From NCBI RefSeq assembly GCF_024362485.1, contig NZ_CP101456.1, forward strand, positions 3,534,001-3,598,000: 64,000 bases of DNA. The letters are read 5' to 3'. Of the stretch, positions 63,117 through 64,000 are shown piece by piece; positions within the stretch are counted from its first letter, which is position 1; the number at the start of each line of letters is the position of its first letter. Position numbers and translations under genes: made by a program. Origin of the DNA: Natronobeatus ordinarius (lineage in GTDB: Archaea; Halobacteriota; Halobacteria; Halobacteriales; Natrialbaceae). The notes under the pieces are model-generated. The model saw only the letters and a list, made by a program, of their open reading frames with translations, was not told the DNA's origin and did no database searches.

Positions 63117-63362
63117 ATGACTCACGATCGAATCCACGCACGAAAACCGACACACGACGTTGAACGGTGGTCTGTCGGGACCATCGAACACATTAGCAAG
63201 CGGGATGGACACTACGTCTTCGAGGTACGGACCGCTGGTGGAGACACAGTCGAACTTACGGTTACAGTCGCTATCCAGGAGCTGGTCCTGTCCAGATTGA
63301 ACCTCGAGGACGATGAGTCGCCAGTTGGGTCTCAAGTCTGGTATCGAAAATTCGGGGGGTAG
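63117..63362 (+). CDS. Hypothetical small protein after the exporter
   Basis: Protein of 81 residues from ATG at 63117, 7 bp after the permease stop. MTHDRIHARKPTHDVERWSV then VGTIEHISKRDGHYVFEVRT, TVELTVTVAIQELVLSRLNL suggest a small beta-rich fold. I do not recognise a family. The close spacing suggests cotranscription with the exporter, perhaps encoding an accessory or immunity protein, though nothing in the sequence shows this. Confidence 0.6.
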   Translation: MTHDRIHARKPTHDVERWSVGTIEHISKRDGHYVFEVRTAGGDTVELTVTVAIQELVLSRLNLEDDESPVGSQVWYRKFGG

Positions 63363-63414
63363 CACGTCGGTGAGATTTATTTGAGTTAGTATGAATGTTA
63401 GTACTAGTAAACGA

Positions 63415-63436
63415 CCACGGGTCGGGTGACCCGTGG
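63415..63436. repeat. Terminal hairpin of the TnpB element
   Basis: CCACGGGTC, loop GGGT, GACCCGTGG form a perfect 9-bp stem just beyond the tnpB stop. It fits the right-end hairpin of an IS200/IS605-type element, where the guide (omega) RNA normally ends. Confidence 0.65.
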
Positions 63437-63455
63437 CTTTTGTAGTTCCCTCAGC

Positions 63456-64000
63456 CTATGCCGATAGCACTCCACGCGAAGCGATTTCGCGGGATGAGGA
63501 TGGGCGGTTTACAGAGCGCCCCGACCCAGACAGGCTCACCTTCCGAACAAACGGTTGGGTTTTGCGAGTCCGGTAATTAACCGATTCAACGTCCACGTCG
63601 GCGTGTTTCGCCCACGCTCGCCACGCCACGTTCACGCTCGCGTTTCGGTCAGCGTGGTCTTGCTGAACCCCGCACGAATCATTCGTACACCGGAACCGCC
63701 GACCTTGGCGGTAGCCACGGTGTCCACAGCACGAACACGACTTCGAGTTGTACGGCGACTCAACCGTCTCACACGGAATCTGATTCCACGTTGCTTTGTA
63801 TCGAACTTGTTGCTCGAACTTGTGGAACGGGAGTTTGTGCAGACGACGGTTCATGTACGTGCCGTACTTGATGGCGTCTCGAATCCCGCTCAAGTCCTCG
63901 AACACGATGACTGGGTTCGAGAACTGTTGAGCGAACTCCACCACGACTCGGGACAGTCGGTGAAGAACCCACTCAGTGTAGCGTTCTTCTTTCTCACCGA
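63456..64000 (-). CDS. tnpB: TnpB (IS1341-type) RNA-guided nuclease, C-terminal part
   Basis: The frame is open from the right edge of the window to TGA at 63456, so the N-terminus is outside. Visible are RVVVEFAQQFSNPVIVFEDL with the RuvC-II Glu (VFEDLSG), MNRRLHKLPFHKFEQQVRYK, the zinc finger CSCCGHRG...FRCTNDSCG, and VQQDHADRNASVNVAWR with the RuvC-III Asp. So the catalytic Glu, zinc finger and last Asp are intact, unlike the remnant at 9765-9923. TnpB is an RNA-guided nuclease whose guide RNA comes from the element's right end. Confidence 0.9.
   Translation of the reverse strand, partial: GEKEERYTEWVLHRLSRVVVEFAQQFSNPVIVFEDLSGIRDAIKYGTYMNRRLHKLPFHKFEQQVRYKATWNQIPCETVESPYNSKSCSCCGHRGYRQGRRFRCTNDSCGVQQDHADRNASVNVAWRAWAKHADVDVESVNYRTRKTQPFVRKVSLSGSGRSVNRPSSSREIASRGVLSA

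Overview
The window is haloarchaeal DNA. The predicted proteins are strongly acidic, CTCGAG-rich codon use (Leu-Glu/Ser-Arg) runs through most genes, several genes appear leaderless with a TATA element 25-35 bp before the start codon, and the families present (Orc1/Cdc6, ISH6, bacterio-opsin-activator HTH, FilR1-type regulator, EthD tandem proteins, PolB2, IS1341-type TnpB) are typical of halophilic archaea. Style and content suggest a Natrialbales-like genome, but I cannot name the species. Three orc1/cdc6 genes, two ORB/iteron arrays, a ParA operon with a repeat array, toxin-antitoxin pairs and many IS fragments point to a megaplasmid or a plasmid-derived segment of a chromosome. I saw no rRNA, tRNA or CRISPR array.

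Layout. Bases 1-13.9 kb are an accessory block, mostly on the minus strand: DUF7342-type regulators, an ArdC-like anti-restriction metallopeptidase, a PadR regulator, a PemK/MazF-HTH pair, zinc-ribbon proteins, an RPA-like OB-fold protein, a PIN-RHH pair (PIN frameshifted), an archaeal ATPase of the DUF234 type, a metallo-beta-lactamase-fold protein and a TumE-TumA-like pair (toxin frameshifted). Bases 13.9-20.3 kb hold two adjacent replication origins, each with its own orc1/cdc6 gene and its own repeat family. The second origin is split by an ISH6 element with a perfect 8-bp target duplication. At 20.3-25.4 kb are a divergently oriented FilR1-type regulator and a flavin-dependent halogenase-like protein, then a phased 9-bp repeat array followed by parA and a small partner gene (a probable partition locus).

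Bases 25.6-28.3 kb are two insertion sequences (IS4-like and IS6-like). Bases 28.8-33.1 kb encode a four-gene unit: SQR-like flavoprotein, DUF1641 protein, CydA and CydB, a likely sulfide/quinol-to-oxygen respiratory branch. Bases 33.3-41.3 kb carry a tyrosine recombinase, a PolB2-type polymerase with a degenerate catalytic motif C, a small partner, a RecA-like protein without a Walker lysine, and a third orc1/cdc6. The operon heads of the RecA-like/PolB2 unit and of this cdc6 share one palindromic promoter element at the same distance from the start codon.

Bases 42.3-57.8 kb are a catabolic island: IclR regulator, two double-EthD proteins, HD protein, old-yellow-enzyme/2,4-dienoyl-CoA-reductase-like flavoprotein, SDR dehydrogenase, TRAP transporter parts on both strands, UspA and an MFS transporter. 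It also holds broken TPP-enzyme and epimerase genes. A TTCGA-N5-TCGAA operator occurs upstream of both iclR and the flavoprotein gene. The last 6 kb hold decayed IS6-like transposases in inverted orientation, DUF2249 proteins with a bacterio-opsin-activator-type regulator, an ABC-2 exporter, and a TnpB gene running off the edge. A ~150-bp MITE-like element occurs twice, once in origin 1 and once against the TATA box of the HTH regulator.
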